Source: an uncultured Flavobacteriales bacterium (GTDB lineage Bacteria > Bacteroidota > Bacteroidia > Flavobacteriales > UBA1820). From it: a stretch of 49,786 nucleotides of DNA. Below are positions 16,830 through 24,654 of this stretch, in pieces. The translations under genes were made by a program, and so were the position numbers. The stretch covers positions 1 to 49,786 of the forward strand of contig CABSLV010000015.1 in the NCBI GenBank assembly GCA_902478645.1, read 5' to 3'. The notes under the pieces are model-generated. The model worked only from the letters and a program-made list of their open reading frames with translations, did not search any database and was not told the DNA's origin. Position 1 is the stretch's first letter; each line of letters starts with the position of its first letter.

Positions 16830-16857
16830 AAAAATCCCCTCCTTTGGAGGGAGGGGA
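16830..16857 (-). terminator. terminator of the LRR/membrane-protein operon
   Basis: Arms TCCCCTCC (16835-16842) and GGAGGGGA (16850-16857); on the - strand TTTTT follows. It lies a few nt after the stop of the 193-aa gene (16864) and separates it from the helicase. Confidence 0.85.
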
Positions 16858-16863
16858 CTTGTC

Positions 16864-17445
16864 TTAAATGTTATTTTCTGTCTTATTGTCTAGCTTACCA
16901 GACAATACCTTTAACCGAGCCTCAAAGCTATCTTTTGCTCTTTTAGATGCCACACAAAACAACCCATACAAAGAGGCCAATACACATGTAATAATCGGTA
17001 GTGGGCCTGAACCATTTATCAGGGATGCAATGGACACCGCAATCATGTTGATAATAACCGTGAGTAAAAAAGCGTATTTGAGGTTCAAACGAAAATACCG
17101 CAAGTTATCATACCGTTCGATGTATTGTTCATAAAGCTGTGTGTTCTTTTTAAACACCCTGATTTCCTTTTTCAATAGCAGTCTATCTTTCCGACGTTTG
17201 ATCAAGAAACCTCCCTTAAGGTAAGATATATATGTACACAAAGCCATACAACACTGACCTAACAAATACAACACCCCGATAAAAACAACCCATAAACAAG
17301 GTATATCTTTCAGATTGTCATACACCTGTGTATTATACAGATGATCCAAGTATGTCAAGTCCAACAGCACCACTAGGCCGGGTATCATATAGATCATGAC
17401 ATCCCGACCCAAGTGCTTGAATATTTCGGATAATCCATTTAACAT
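16864..17445 (-). CDS. four-helix membrane protein of unknown function
   Basis: A 193-aa protein that I do not recognise. Four hydrophobic segments are visible at about residues 18-34, 50-72, 122-143 and 148-166. Between the second and third helices lies a strongly basic, coiled-coil-like cytoplasmic stretch (KRRKDRLLLKKEIRVFKK), and the tail is also basic. There is no signal peptide and no enzymatic motif. It begins 12 bp after the LRR lipoprotein stop, so the two are almost certainly made together. The layout, a surface lipoprotein paired with a small multi-pass membrane protein, would suit a sensor/effector or toxin/exclusion pair on a mobile element. That is speculation from context. Confidence 0.75.
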   Translation of the reverse strand: MLNGLSEIFKHLGRDVMIYMIPGLVVLLDLTYLDHLYNTQVYDNLKDIPCLWVVFIGVLYLLGQCCMALCTYISYLKGGFLIKRRKDRLLLKKEIRVFKKNTQLYEQYIERYDNLRYFRLNLKYAFLLTVIINMIAVSIASLINGSGPLPIITCVLASLYGLFCVASKRAKDSFEARLKVLSGKLDNKTENNI

Positions 17446-17457
17446 GGTCTTTAATGC

Positions 17458-18582
17458 TTATTTTTCAATGATTTGTACGTTGTCATAATCAAAAATCCAA
17501 CTTAGAGACTTTCTCCAGCCTTTCCAAACATATAGCGTGCTCAAGGGGGTGTTATTTGCGTGAAAGGTTTTCAATTCAGTATTTGCGCTCACATCCAGTG
17601 TTTTAAGTTTATTCTCCTCCACACTTAAGTATTCCAAGGCGGTGCACATGCTTACATCCAGCGATGTGAGTTTATTCTCTCCGCAGGCTAAGTAGTACAA
17701 ATTTTCTAAACCGCTCAAATCCAGCGATGTGAGCTCGTTTCTGCTGCAGCAGAGTGTTTGTATGTTTTCTAAACCGATCAAATCCAATGCTTTAAGTCTG
17801 TTGTTCGACACTTCTATGGCTTCCAAGGCGGTGCACCCGTTTACATTCAGTGATGTGAGCCCATAATTGTAGACCAAGTAGCGCAAATTTTTTAAACCAC
17901 TTACATCCAGCGATCTAGGGTAATAGGAGTTTCCAGATATATATAAACCTTCCAGAGAAGTACATGTGTTTATGCCCAATAAGCCCCTTAGCTCACTTAC
18001 ATAAATCTCCTTTAATGCCTTACATCCACTAATATTGAGATTGATGCAATGAACATTAATGCATTGGAGTGAAGAACAATCGCTTAAATCCATATTTTGG
18101 ATGTAAGAGTCGTCGAGATAGATGTATTTCAGACTTGGGTGTTTCCCTACGGTTAAATATTGGAGATCGGGTGCCTTGCCTAGATTCAAGGTGTCCAATA
18201 AGGTGTTGTAGCTTACATCTAAAGACGTAAGGTCACATGTCGCTCCATTATAGTCTTCCAAATATTTCAACGAGGTAAAGTACTTAATCCCGTTTAAGGA
18301 TTTCAATGTCACACCTTCCCTATAGAAGAGTATTTTTTCTATCTTTTTGATCTCTCCATATTGCAGGATGCCGTCTCCGGTGGCGTCAAATTCTCTGACG
18401 CACCATTTGTAAAAGTCATTGTCAAAGTCGGAAAGGGGGACGGGATCGTAATCGCCCAAGTTGGGTTTCCAATTATTTCCACCGCCATTCTCATTGTCAC
18501 CACCGCCATTCTCATTGTCAATTTTTGTGCATCCTGCCATAACAACGGCTATAAACAGGAAAAAAATACTTGTAGTTTTCAT
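17458..18582 (-). CDS. leucine-rich-repeat lipoprotein with EF-hand-like loop
   Basis: A 374-aa exported protein. The signal ends in AGCTKID (lipobox), so it is probably an outer-membrane or surface lipoprotein. A Gly/Asn-rich linker follows with two copies of DNENGGG, encoded by a short tandem DNA repeat (about 18480-18521). At about residue 66 FDATGDGILQYGE fits an EF-hand Ca2+ loop (D1, T3, D5, G6, E12). From about 95 to 345 there are roughly ten LRR units of about 21-23 aa (LTSLDVSxCTALEYLSVEENKL type). The C-terminus (LYVWKGW...) resembles the capping end of Bacteroides LRR proteins. It is likely a binding protein; the ligand is unknown. It is the middle gene of a three-gene operon in the element. 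Confidence 0.85.
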   Translation of the reverse strand: MKTTSIFFLFIAVVMAGCTKIDNENGGGDNENGGGNNWKPNLGDYDPVPLSDFDNDFYKWCVREFDATGDGILQYGEIKKIEKILFYREGVTLKSLNGIKYFTSLKYLEDYNGATCDLTSLDVSYNTLLDTLNLGKAPDLQYLTVGKHPSLKYIYLDDSYIQNMDLSDCSSLQCINVHCINLNISGCKALKEIYVSELRGLLGINTCTSLEGLYISGNSYYPRSLDVSGLKNLRYLVYNYGLTSLNVNGCTALEAIEVSNNRLKALDLIGLENIQTLCCSRNELTSLDLSGLENLYYLACGENKLTSLDVSMCTALEYLSVEENKLKTLDVSANTELKTFHANNTPLSTLYVWKGWRKSLSWIFDYDNVQIIEK

Positions 18583-18626
18583 TATCAGTTCTTTTTTAAT
18601 TTTTCAATCAATGTGTGCTTGAAAGG

Positions 18627-18875
18627 TCAACGATTTATTATCGTTCCCTCGGTGTAGGTGTTGAAGGCTACATAGTCTGTTGTTATGTGGTGCCGGACGA
18701 GCGAATAATTGATAAATTCGCAGGCTTTTTGCATAGCATCATTCTGTGTTTCCCAGATTACGCCGGAATTGTTGATGATACGTACTTGGAAATTCGATGA
18801 ACCGTCAAAAAGTTCATCTGACAGTTGAACTCCACAAATAAATTGGGTCGAACTGATGGCTTCTAACTCGATCAT
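18627..18875 (-). CDS. 82-aa hypothetical protein
   Basis: A small protein of mixed composition with no signal peptide, membrane helix or motif that I recognise. It lies 44 bp upstream of the LRR lipoprotein gene on the same strand and would be the first gene of that transcript. A plausible ATG start is at 18875. Composition is protein-like rather than low-complexity, but coding evidence is moderate. Possible roles include regulator or cytoplasmic partner of the two envelope proteins; nothing in the sequence decides this. Confidence 0.55.
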   Translation of the reverse strand: MIELEAISSTQFICGVQLSDELFDGSSNFQVRIINNSGVIWETQNDAMQKACEFINYSLVRHHITTDYVAFNTYTEGTIINR

Positions 18876-19299
18876 GATTTAATGTATAGCCCCCATCCAG
18901 TACCGAAACGAAGAAGTTAGTGTATGGGCATAAAAAAAGCGTGGTACTGTAAACTTATGATTTGCAAAGCGAGGTTCTAGCAAAACCTTAACCACAAAAA
19001 ATAAGCAACAGCCCACGCCATACTTATACAAATATGACGCAGACGTCGTATGCTTATCCTTGTCGGTTAAAAAGAAACTTGCTAGATTTCGCTTTAACAA
19101 GGACAAAAGCTTAACGCCTTTTTGTTCAGTAAAATGAACGGAATAATTTCCGTCATTGCAAATCTACGTAAAATACTCTATTTGAAGAATAAATACCGTA
19201 AATTTTTACTGAGCATCTGGGCTGTTGCCGTATCAAAACTACGCGAATATTCCTAAAAATTGTTGTAGGATAAGATTTTTATTTGTTTGAACTTGCCTA
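18876..19299. other. intergenic region between cargo operon and integrase
   Basis: 424 bp without a supported gene; a 75-codon frame on the - strand is rejected. It contains inverted repeats CAGTACC/GGTACTG (18898-18904 with 18943-18949), TCAGTAAAA/TTTTACTGA (19126-19134 with 19204-19212), and a local palindrome ACGGAA-TAAT-TTCCGT (19138-19153). It probably includes the cargo operon promoter and the integrase transcript end. I see no exact TAnnTTTG box. Confidence 0.5.
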
Positions 19300-20586
19300 T
19301 TAATCGAGATAAGTGTTCACCGCATCCCTCTTTGTGTCATCCTCGATGTGATAATACCGGGAGAATGCCTTGGAATTGGCACTGTGTCCACTCATTGAAC
19401 CGATCACCTCATTCTTGACTTTCCGATGCAGAATGCCTATGAAGGTTCTTCGTGCCATGTGGGAAGATGCAACGTCGGCTATCGAAACCCTTTCTTCCTG
19501 TCGGGTGAGTGGGTTTAGCCTTGTGACGGTTCGTGTGATGTTGGCAAATCTAAAAAGCTCCTTGATGTAGTCGTTGTACTTCTGCGGACTGATGAAGGGG
19601 AGCAGCTTTTCATCTTCCTGTGTTGTGTAACGGTCGAGGATGCTTTGTGCTTTGGGACAAAGGGGTACTCGTGCTATGACGGGTCTTTCGTCCTTTGTCT
19701 TTCGGGGGATGTACTCGATAGCTCCGTTCACTACGTTGTCCTTTTTAAGCCGTATTAAGTCGCCTACTCTGCATCCTATCAAACATTGGAACACGAAGAT
19801 GTCCCTTGTTTTTCTAAGCCTCTCGTCGGGGATATGGAGGTAATAGAGGGTGTCGCGTTCTTCTTTGGTGATGTAGATGGGGTTGCCGTACACTTCGGGT
19901 TCGATTTCAAACCGTAAAAATGGGTTGTTCGTGGTGTAGCCCATCTTATTGGCATAGCCATAAAACGCTTTCAGACGGGACAAAATACCGTGCGCCGTAT
20001 TCTTGGACTTGTCCGTCAAAAGACAGGCGCGAAACCGCTCCAGATGCGTCAAATTCAGGTCATTCAAAGGGTCCTTAACCCTTTCTTCGTTACAGAAGCG
20101 CAAGAAGTGTCCGACCGTACATCTGTAATGCCTTTTACGGCCTTCTGACAGGTTTTTGAAGCGGATATACTCATTGATATAATCCGCGAACGAACGTGCT
20201 TCTACAGGCTTTATTTGACGTTTTGCAAGACGTTTGATAGCTTTTTCTTTCCGACCTGTAAGCACTCTTAGTTTGTTCAGTATTTCAGCTTTTGAAGGTT
20301 CGGAATGCACAGCATCGCAATACGCAAAATAGCCATTTACCTCGCGTTTTATCTTGGCGATAAGGGCGTTTACTTCGTCAGCATTTACGCCGTTGTCCGT
20401 GACGAAAAAAGGCTGTACTTGTCCCTCTTCCATCCAGTCGGATGCGCTTACACGATAACCTATCGGATATTTTATCCGTTCTCCGGGATAGGAGATAACC
20501 GCCAGGACAGGCACGTCGGTGGTGTTTACACCCGAATTTTCACAGTTGTTCCGTTTTTCAAGCGTGAAATTGATTTTGTTTTTCAT
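19300..20586 (-). CDS. int: tyrosine recombinase / integrase of the element
   Basis: A 428-aa phage-type integrase of the Bacteroidetes kind: an arm-binding N-terminal domain (about 1-95), a SAM-like core-binding domain (about 130-225) and the catalytic domain (about 240-425). Catalytic residues visible: R273 in GCRVGDL, a Lys in PRKTKDE, H376-x-x-R379 in HMARR, H401 in SGHSAN, and the nucleophile Y411 or Y412 in SRYYH. It probably makes and resolves the attL/attR pair at tRNA-Arg. It starts about 140 bp from attR and reads into the element. A palindromic ATACGT...ACGTAT (about 20592-20607) lies just before its start and could be an operator. Full length with all catalytic residues, so probably active. 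Confidence 0.93.
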   Translation of the reverse strand: MKNKINFTLEKRNNCENSGVNTTDVPVLAVISYPGERIKYPIGYRVSASDWMEEGQVQPFFVTDNGVNADEVNALIAKIKREVNGYFAYCDAVHSEPSKAEILNKLRVLTGRKEKAIKRLAKRQIKPVEARSFADYINEYIRFKNLSEGRKRHYRCTVGHFLRFCNEERVKDPLNDLNLTHLERFRACLLTDKSKNTAHGILSRLKAFYGYANKMGYTTNNPFLRFEIEPEVYGNPIYITKEERDTLYYLHIPDERLRKTRDIFVFQCLIGCRVGDLIRLKKDNVVNGAIEYIPRKTKDERPVIARVPLCPKAQSILDRYTTQEDEKLLPFISPQKYNDYIKELFRFANITRTVTRLNPLTRQEERVSIADVASSHMARRTFIGILHRKVKNEVIGSMSGHSANSKAFSRYYHIEDDTKRDAVNTYLD

Positions 20587-20692
20587 TGTGAATACGTGGT
20601 TTACGTATCCGAATGAAGATGCAGAGATGCAAAAGGGTTACACCCAAATATTAAGTTAATCACCCCTTTTTTTGAACCTAACCCGTGCTTGA

Positions 20693-20728
20693 CGGTTTTA
20701 TTAAAACCGGGCTACACGCATGTGTAGC
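20693..20728. repeat. two tandem hairpins abutting attR
   Basis: CGGTTTT-ATT-AAAACCG (20693-20709) and GCTACAC-GCAT-GTGTAGC (20711-20728) are both perfect 7-bp stems, one base apart. The second ends exactly where the attachment repeat begins. They may be accessory-factor sites or part of the recombination complex. Confidence 0.6.
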
Positions 20729-20824
20729 ACTGAATAGAGCATCAGATTACGGCTCTGAAGGTTGAAGGTTTGAATCCTTCCGGGATCACCAAGAAAGCCC
20801 CTGCATTGCGCAGGGGCTTTTTTA
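20729..20824 (+). repeat. attR: partial tRNA-Arg copy plus terminator
   Basis: Exact copy of 13708-13803. It lacks the tRNA 5' half (acceptor and D-stem 5' strands) and the sequence before it cannot replace them, so this is a non-functional tRNA remnant marking the right end of the element. Confidence 0.92.
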
Positions 20825-20876
20825 TTGGGTATCACCTCTCCAAACCTGCCCATTTCCGAAAAACCGCCCCACAAGA

Positions 20877-20918
20877 AAAGTCCCGTCGGAGCATTTTTCA
20901 ACGCTCCGACGGGACTTT
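20877..20918 (-). terminator. terminator of metallophosphoesterase gene
   Basis: Perfect 16-bp arms (20877-20892 and 20903-20918) around a 10-nt loop, about 65 nt after the stop of the - strand gene. A further small hairpin CCTGCC/GGCAGG lies between. Confidence 0.7.
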
Positions 20919-20981
20919 GCCAGCCAACTTCACTGCCTCTCCAAAGAGCCACCCTGCCCCTTCTTGGCAGGATACAGTGGA

Positions 20982-22277
20982 TTATCTTTTGGCTTTTACC
21001 ACCGCCTGGTCGATCTTCGTGCCGTTGCGGTCGTAAAGGGTGAGCAGCAACTGATCGTCGTTGCCTTCAAGCAGGATCGCACCGACCGTACGGCCGCCTT
21101 CGCTCCAACGGCATTTGATCAAGTCCTTGTTGTCGGTCCATTCTTTGAGTTCCTGTCCCCGTTCGTTGTCCGAAGAAGGCGTCTGAATGTACACCGTACC
21201 TACCGAACCATCGGTTTCCTTGCCCTGGTACACGGCATTGGTGCGGGCATAGATGTGGTTGTTGGCTCCGATGGCCAAATCGACACCGCACTGGTCGAAC
21301 AAGTCTTTCCACCGGTTGTATTGGGAAGCCCGACCATTATTTCCATAAAACCACTGGTAGTGCTCCATCACCACGATGTACTTCGAGGGATTGTTCTCGA
21401 TCACTTCCCGCACCCATGCCTGAGCCGCAGCAAGATCCTCGTCACTATGCATGTCTTCGTTGTTGAGCATGATGAACAGCGCAGGGCCGTACTTGAAATA
21501 GTAACATACCCCTTCTTCACCCGAATAACCGTTGAGCGGATTGTTGTTCACATGACGGAAGTATTGGTTGCTCAAGTGTTTTGACTGCCCGTCCATGTTG
21601 TCATGGTTGCCATTTACACCTGCCCAAAGATATTTTTTGAACTGAGGCTGGTCGTAGAGCTCCTTCCAGAAGGAATAACTGCCGCCCCAGGCGCACACAT
21701 CGCCCACATGGAGCATCAGATCGAAGTCGCCCCCGTTGCACACCTCGAGCGTATCGATCATGGCCATCGCCGAAGCCACCCGGGCCGGCAATGGCAGGTA
21801 AGCATGAAAATCGGAGATGATCCCCGCTGTCCAGGATCCCGAACGCGGTGCCGTCTTAAAGTAACGCACCTCGCTCATATTCCCTTTTTCACCCACACGG
21901 TACATGTAGCGGGTATCGGGTTTGAGTTTGTCCAGAGAAACGGTGCACCGCCAAAAGCGCGCCTGTTCGAAAAAGCTCTCTCCGGTAGCTTTCTTGGAGA
22001 AAAGGCTGTCGAATACCGTGCAGTAGGCCTGCTCCGCGCGGGTCGTCCGGGCTTTCTTCCAGAGCGTATCACTCGCTTCGGTCCATTGGCAGATCGCCTT
22101 GCGGGCTTTCTGATCGCTGTGCCAATTGATACGCACCTGATGCCAGGTCTCCTCGCCCGGGTTGGCGATCACGGTGTAGGCACTCGGTGCCTGTTGGCTC
22201 TCTACGGCGGGCTGAGCCGACACCCAACACGACAGCCCCCACAGAGCCGCCGCCAGGAACATTGCTTTGTTTTTCAT
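20982..22277 (-). CDS. secreted metallophosphoesterase, purple acid phosphatase-like
   Basis: A 431-aa exported calcineurin-like phosphoesterase. The signal peptide (MKNKAMFLAAALWG...WVSA) is followed by a fibronectin-III-like domain (about 45-155) and the metal-binding catalytic domain. Metal motifs visible: SDFHAY (DxH), HVGDVC (GD), VNGNHDN (GNHD), MEHYQW (H) and NNHIYART, where purple acid phosphatases usually have GHxHxYER. The last motif has Asn for Gly but keeps the His region. The substrate is unknown: phosphomonoester or nucleotide. I start at 22277 because the signal peptide begins there; the frame is open to 22409 but that part contains the promoter. It has its own promoter and terminator. 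Confidence 0.88.
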   Translation of the reverse strand: MKNKAMFLAAALWGLSCWVSAQPAVESQQAPSAYTVIANPGEETWHQVRINWHSDQKARKAICQWTEASDTLWKKARTTRAEQAYCTVFDSLFSKKATGESFFEQARFWRCTVSLDKLKPDTRYMYRVGEKGNMSEVRYFKTAPRSGSWTAGIISDFHAYLPLPARVASAMAMIDTLEVCNGGDFDLMLHVGDVCAWGGSYSFWKELYDQPQFKKYLWAGVNGNHDNMDGQSKHLSNQYFRHVNNNPLNGYSGEEGVCYYFKYGPALFIMLNNEDMHSDEDLAAAQAWVREVIENNPSKYIVVMEHYQWFYGNNGRASQYNRWKDLFDQCGVDLAIGANNHIYARTNAVYQGKETDGSVGTVYIQTPSSDNERGQELKEWTDNKDLIKCRWSEGGRTVGAILLEGNDDQLLLTLYDRNGTKIDQAVVKAKR

Positions 22278-22311
22278 ACCATGCAAAACGTTTTTTAAGA
22301 TGATCGAAAAG

Positions 22312-22333
22312 CAAAGATAGCCAACTTTTGCCG
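22312..22333 (-). promoter_or_regulatory. promoter with shared 16-bp upstream motif
   Basis: On the - strand TATCTTTG (22312-22319) overlaps CGGCAAAAGTTGGCTA (22318-22333). The same 16 bases overlap the TACATTTG box of the 1007-aa secreted protein gene (31394-31409). Confidence 0.65.
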
Positions 22334-22376
22334 GGAAACCGCCGCAATATCCCGAAAAAACTCGGGCACAAAAAAA

Positions 22377-22419
22377 GGATCCTCCGTTGCAGTGCCGAAA
22401 GCGCCGCAACGGAGGATCC
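22377..22419 (-). terminator. terminator of fimbrillin/PCMD gene
   Basis: Perfect 14-bp arms (22377-22390 and 22406-22419); on the - strand a run of seven T follows. It lies about 25 nt after the stop at 22443. Confidence 0.9.
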
Positions 22420-22442
22420 CACCCTCGAAAGGGGAAAAGACA

Positions 22443-24473
22443 TTAAAACTCGAGGTTCAACTCGTCCAGATACAGCACGCTGGAGGTGCTGCCGGTAAAC
22501 TGTGCCCCATCCTTGCTGCTGGTAGCGGTGATGAGCAGGTACAGGTCGCCCGAAGGGATGAAGTTGTTGTCCTTGTAGGTGAGCTCGATGTAGAAGGGAC
22601 TATAACCATCCGTGGTTTCCGAGCTGGTCAGACGGCCATAGGCCACGATGTTCTCATCGCCGGCCAGATCGCTGGTCGAGCCACCAGGGTAAGAAGTATC
22701 GTCCGTAGTGTCGACCGAATACTGCTTGGTGGCCAGTGCGATGTAGAGGTCCATGCTGTCCATACCGCCCGCCTGTTCCTTGCCATCGATGTAATCGATC
22801 GTCCCGGCCTGGTAGTTGTAGTATCCCGTCACGGCGATGGGCAGGCGTCCCTCGTTGGGGATACCAAAGGTCATTTGGGCACCACTGGTCGTAGCTTTAT
22901 TGAACGTTCCGAGGAACAGGTTGCCGGCAGCAAATTTCTTGGCCCATGTAGAATTGATAAATGTGGAGAACATTTTGCAGGCTTTCCCGGCCACCACTGT
23001 CGTTGTTTCGGGTGTAGTCGGATTGGATTTCAAGGCTCCCGTACCTCCGGAACCGCTTTCATTGCCGTTGCCATTGCCCCAAACATTGCGTCCAGAACCT
23101 TCCTCGCCGATCAGATCGGCCGTTCCTCTGGCCAGCACAAAAGCGGAAACATCTTTCGTAAACCAGTTGTCGAAATTGGAATACGGAAGTTGCGAATCGT
23201 ACATGATATTGGGCGAAGAATGAGAATATCCGGCATCGTAAAACAACTTGCCATCTACCGTCAGGGTGGCACCGTCTTCGTTCAAAATATAGCAGCTGGC
23301 CACCAGACTGGAAGCGATCGTGGCGCTCGCGCCGGAAGTAACGGTCAGAGCGTATGAGATCACCAAGCGGCCTCCCACTCCCGAGAGCTCGCTGCCATCG
23401 CCTACTTCCAACTCCGTGAGGTACAGGTAACCGTTCTTGACCGCCAGGTTCGCTCCGCCCGTCAGGGTCAGCTTCGAGTCGATCTTTGCGCGGCCGTGGT
23501 CGGAGGCGACGAATTTGCCGTTCCATCCATTCCACGAGAGGGGAGCGGTCCGCCCCTCGACATTTATCGTGAGGGTGTAGTCACCCGTTACGGTGACATC
23601 GTAGGTAGGCAGAGTGGCCGATGCGGTGAGCTCTACGTCCGCTCCGAGGGTCAGGGGGGTTTTCCCTTCGGCGATGGCCTGGTTCCACTCGGCTTCGTTG
23701 GTGATCAGATTCGGCCGGGCATCGATGTTCAGATCGCCCAACGTATAGCGGTAACCTGCCTCGAGGGCTTTCCCCGGCTTGGTAAAGGTATAATCCCCTG
23801 CCGAGGTCGATACCGTGATGGTCAGCTCACTCGAGCCCAAATCCAATGTCCCCGAAGTCAAAGCCGCCATGTAAACCTTGTACGGCTCGCCCACGGGAAG
23901 AACCGGCGCATCGGAAAATATAACGGAAAGATCCTGGATTTTACTTCCTCCTCCGTACAGGCTGACCACCGCGAGCCCCGAATTAAAAACATAATCCGAG
24001 GAGGAGATAGTAACCGAGTTCAGGGTTACATCCGTCCCGGTAGTATTGGAGGTGAGGAGAATGGGGAACTCCAGCAAAGTACTGTAATGCTTCAGCGAAA
24101 CCGAGATATCTTGGGCAGCCGCACCCTCCGACACGGTAAACTTGTCCGAGAGAAGGGCCATGGTTTTCAGCCCGCCTTCGTGGGTATTCTTGGTGGGATC
24201 GGTGACCGTAATCTCAAAATCACTCCTATCCACCTTATCGCCGTAATTAAACATAATCGTGCGCGATGAGGCAAAACTGGTGGAGACATTCGATGAGGCC
24301 AGGTAGTATTCCCCTTCGGGGATCGCCTGCGAAGCGACGAAATCGGCCTGGCGGCTATCCTCCGAGAGGGAAGCCTTGTCCAGGGTCAAGGGGTAGGTAT
24401 TTTCGCTGGTATTGGAGATCAACAGGAGTTGGTCGCCTTCCTCCCACAGGAGCGAAAGACCGTCTTCGTGCAA
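22443..24473 (-). CDS. fimbrillin-like / PCMD surface lipoprotein, main body (frameshifted gene)
   Basis: This 676-aa frame is the body of a larger gene whose start lies at 24618 in another frame. Removing one base from the G6 tract at 24489-24494 joins the two and restores a 724-aa lipoprotein. The N-terminal 240 aa look like a fimbrillin-type beta domain (RTSLHEDGLSLLWEEGDQL, then KALEAGYRYTL). The middle (about 250-390 of this frame) is repetitive beta-structure. The last 230 aa match the PCMD domain of Bacteroidetes surface proteins (MTFGIPNEGRLPIAVTGYYNY and the end SVLYLDELNLEF). It is probably surface-exposed, in glycan binding or adhesion. If this start is not used, the protein as it stands has no export signal. 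The cause could be phase variation, a sequencing error or a true loss. Confidence 0.8.
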   Translation of the reverse strand: MHEDGLSLLWEEGDQLLLISNTSENTYPLTLDKASLSEDSRQADFVASQAIPEGEYYLASSNVSTSFASSRTIMFNYGDKVDRSDFEITVTDPTKNTHEGGLKTMALLSDKFTVSEGAAAQDISVSLKHYSTLLEFPILLTSNTTGTDVTLNSVTISSSDYVFNSGLAVVSLYGGGSKIQDLSVIFSDAPVLPVGEPYKVYMAALTSGTLDLGSSELTITVSTSAGDYTFTKPGKALEAGYRYTLGDLNIDARPNLITNEAEWNQAIAEGKTPLTLGADVELTASATLPTYDVTVTGDYTLTINVEGRTAPLSWNGWNGKFVASDHGRAKIDSKLTLTGGANLAVKNGYLYLTELEVGDGSELSGVGGRLVISYALTVTSGASATIASSLVASCYILNEDGATLTVDGKLFYDAGYSHSSPNIMYDSQLPYSNFDNWFTKDVSAFVLARGTADLIGEEGSGRNVWGNGNGNESGSGGTGALKSNPTTPETTTVVAGKACKMFSTFINSTWAKKFAAGNLFLGTFNKATTSGAQMTFGIPNEGRLPIAVTGYYNYQAGTIDYIDGKEQAGGMDSMDLYIALATKQYSVDTTDDTSYPGGSTSDLAGDENIVAYGRLTSSETTDGYSPFYIELTYKDNNFIPSGDLYLLITATSSKDGAQFTGSTSSVLYLDELNLEF

Positions 24474-24618
24474 GGAAGTACGGGTAGAGGGGGGTGGTTG
24501 CGGTTACCGAGATGCGCAGGCCTTCGACCGAGGAGGTGCGCATTCCAGTGTCCTTGGTGCAGCCGGCGGCCAGGGCGGCCAAGCACAGGGAAGATAAGAT
24601 GTATTTCGTGGTTTTCAT
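24355..24618 (-). pseudogene. detached 5' part of the fimbrillin/PCMD lipoprotein gene
   Basis: Encodes a clear lipoprotein signal (MKTTKYILSSLCLAALAAGCTKD) and the first strand of the fimbrillin-like domain (LRISVTATTP). It then leaves the correct frame at the G6 tract (24489-24494) and ends in unrelated sequence. With five G the reading continues ATTPSTRTSLHEDGLSLLW, which is what the family leads one to expect. The total span 22443-24618 is 2176 nt, one more than a multiple of three. Confidence 0.8.
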
Positions 24619-24654
24619 TCCGGATTGTATTTGTTTCGAATTTGTTGTTTCCGT

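Larger units (their letters stand above)
13708..20824. mobile_element. 7.1-kb integrative element in tRNA-Arg
   Basis: The element is bounded by the 96-bp exact repeats attL (13708-13803) and attR (20729-20824). A tyrosine recombinase gene lies beside attR and reads inward. The interior is visibly more AT-rich than the host on both sides. Genes, all on the - strand: integrase, 82-aa protein, LRR lipoprotein, 4-helix membrane protein, SF2 helicase-like ATPase. I see no relaxase, replication initiator of known type, capsid, portal or known antiphage gene. It could be a satellite or a small mobilisable element that depends on a helper for transfer. The perfect repeat suggests that integration is recent or the element still mobile. 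Confidence 0.9.

Noticed and set aside
17458..18582. CRISPR-like or minisatellite array in the LRR gene
   Set aside because: The periodicity comes from degenerate leucine-rich-repeat codons, not from conserved repeats with unique spacers. No CRISPR array is visible anywhere in the window.
18879..19106. A 75-codon - strand frame upstream of the 82-aa gene
   Set aside because: Composition is not protein-like and it covers the probable promoter region of the operon.
20701..20800. A second tRNA-Arg gene at the right end of the element
   Set aside because: The acceptor and D-stem 5' strands are missing and the preceding sequence does not replace them; it is the attR remnant.
24479..24500. Programmed ribosomal frameshift at the G6 tract
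   Set aside because: No slippery heptamer with a downstream stem is evident and this protein class is not known to use one; phase variation, error or mutation are simpler.
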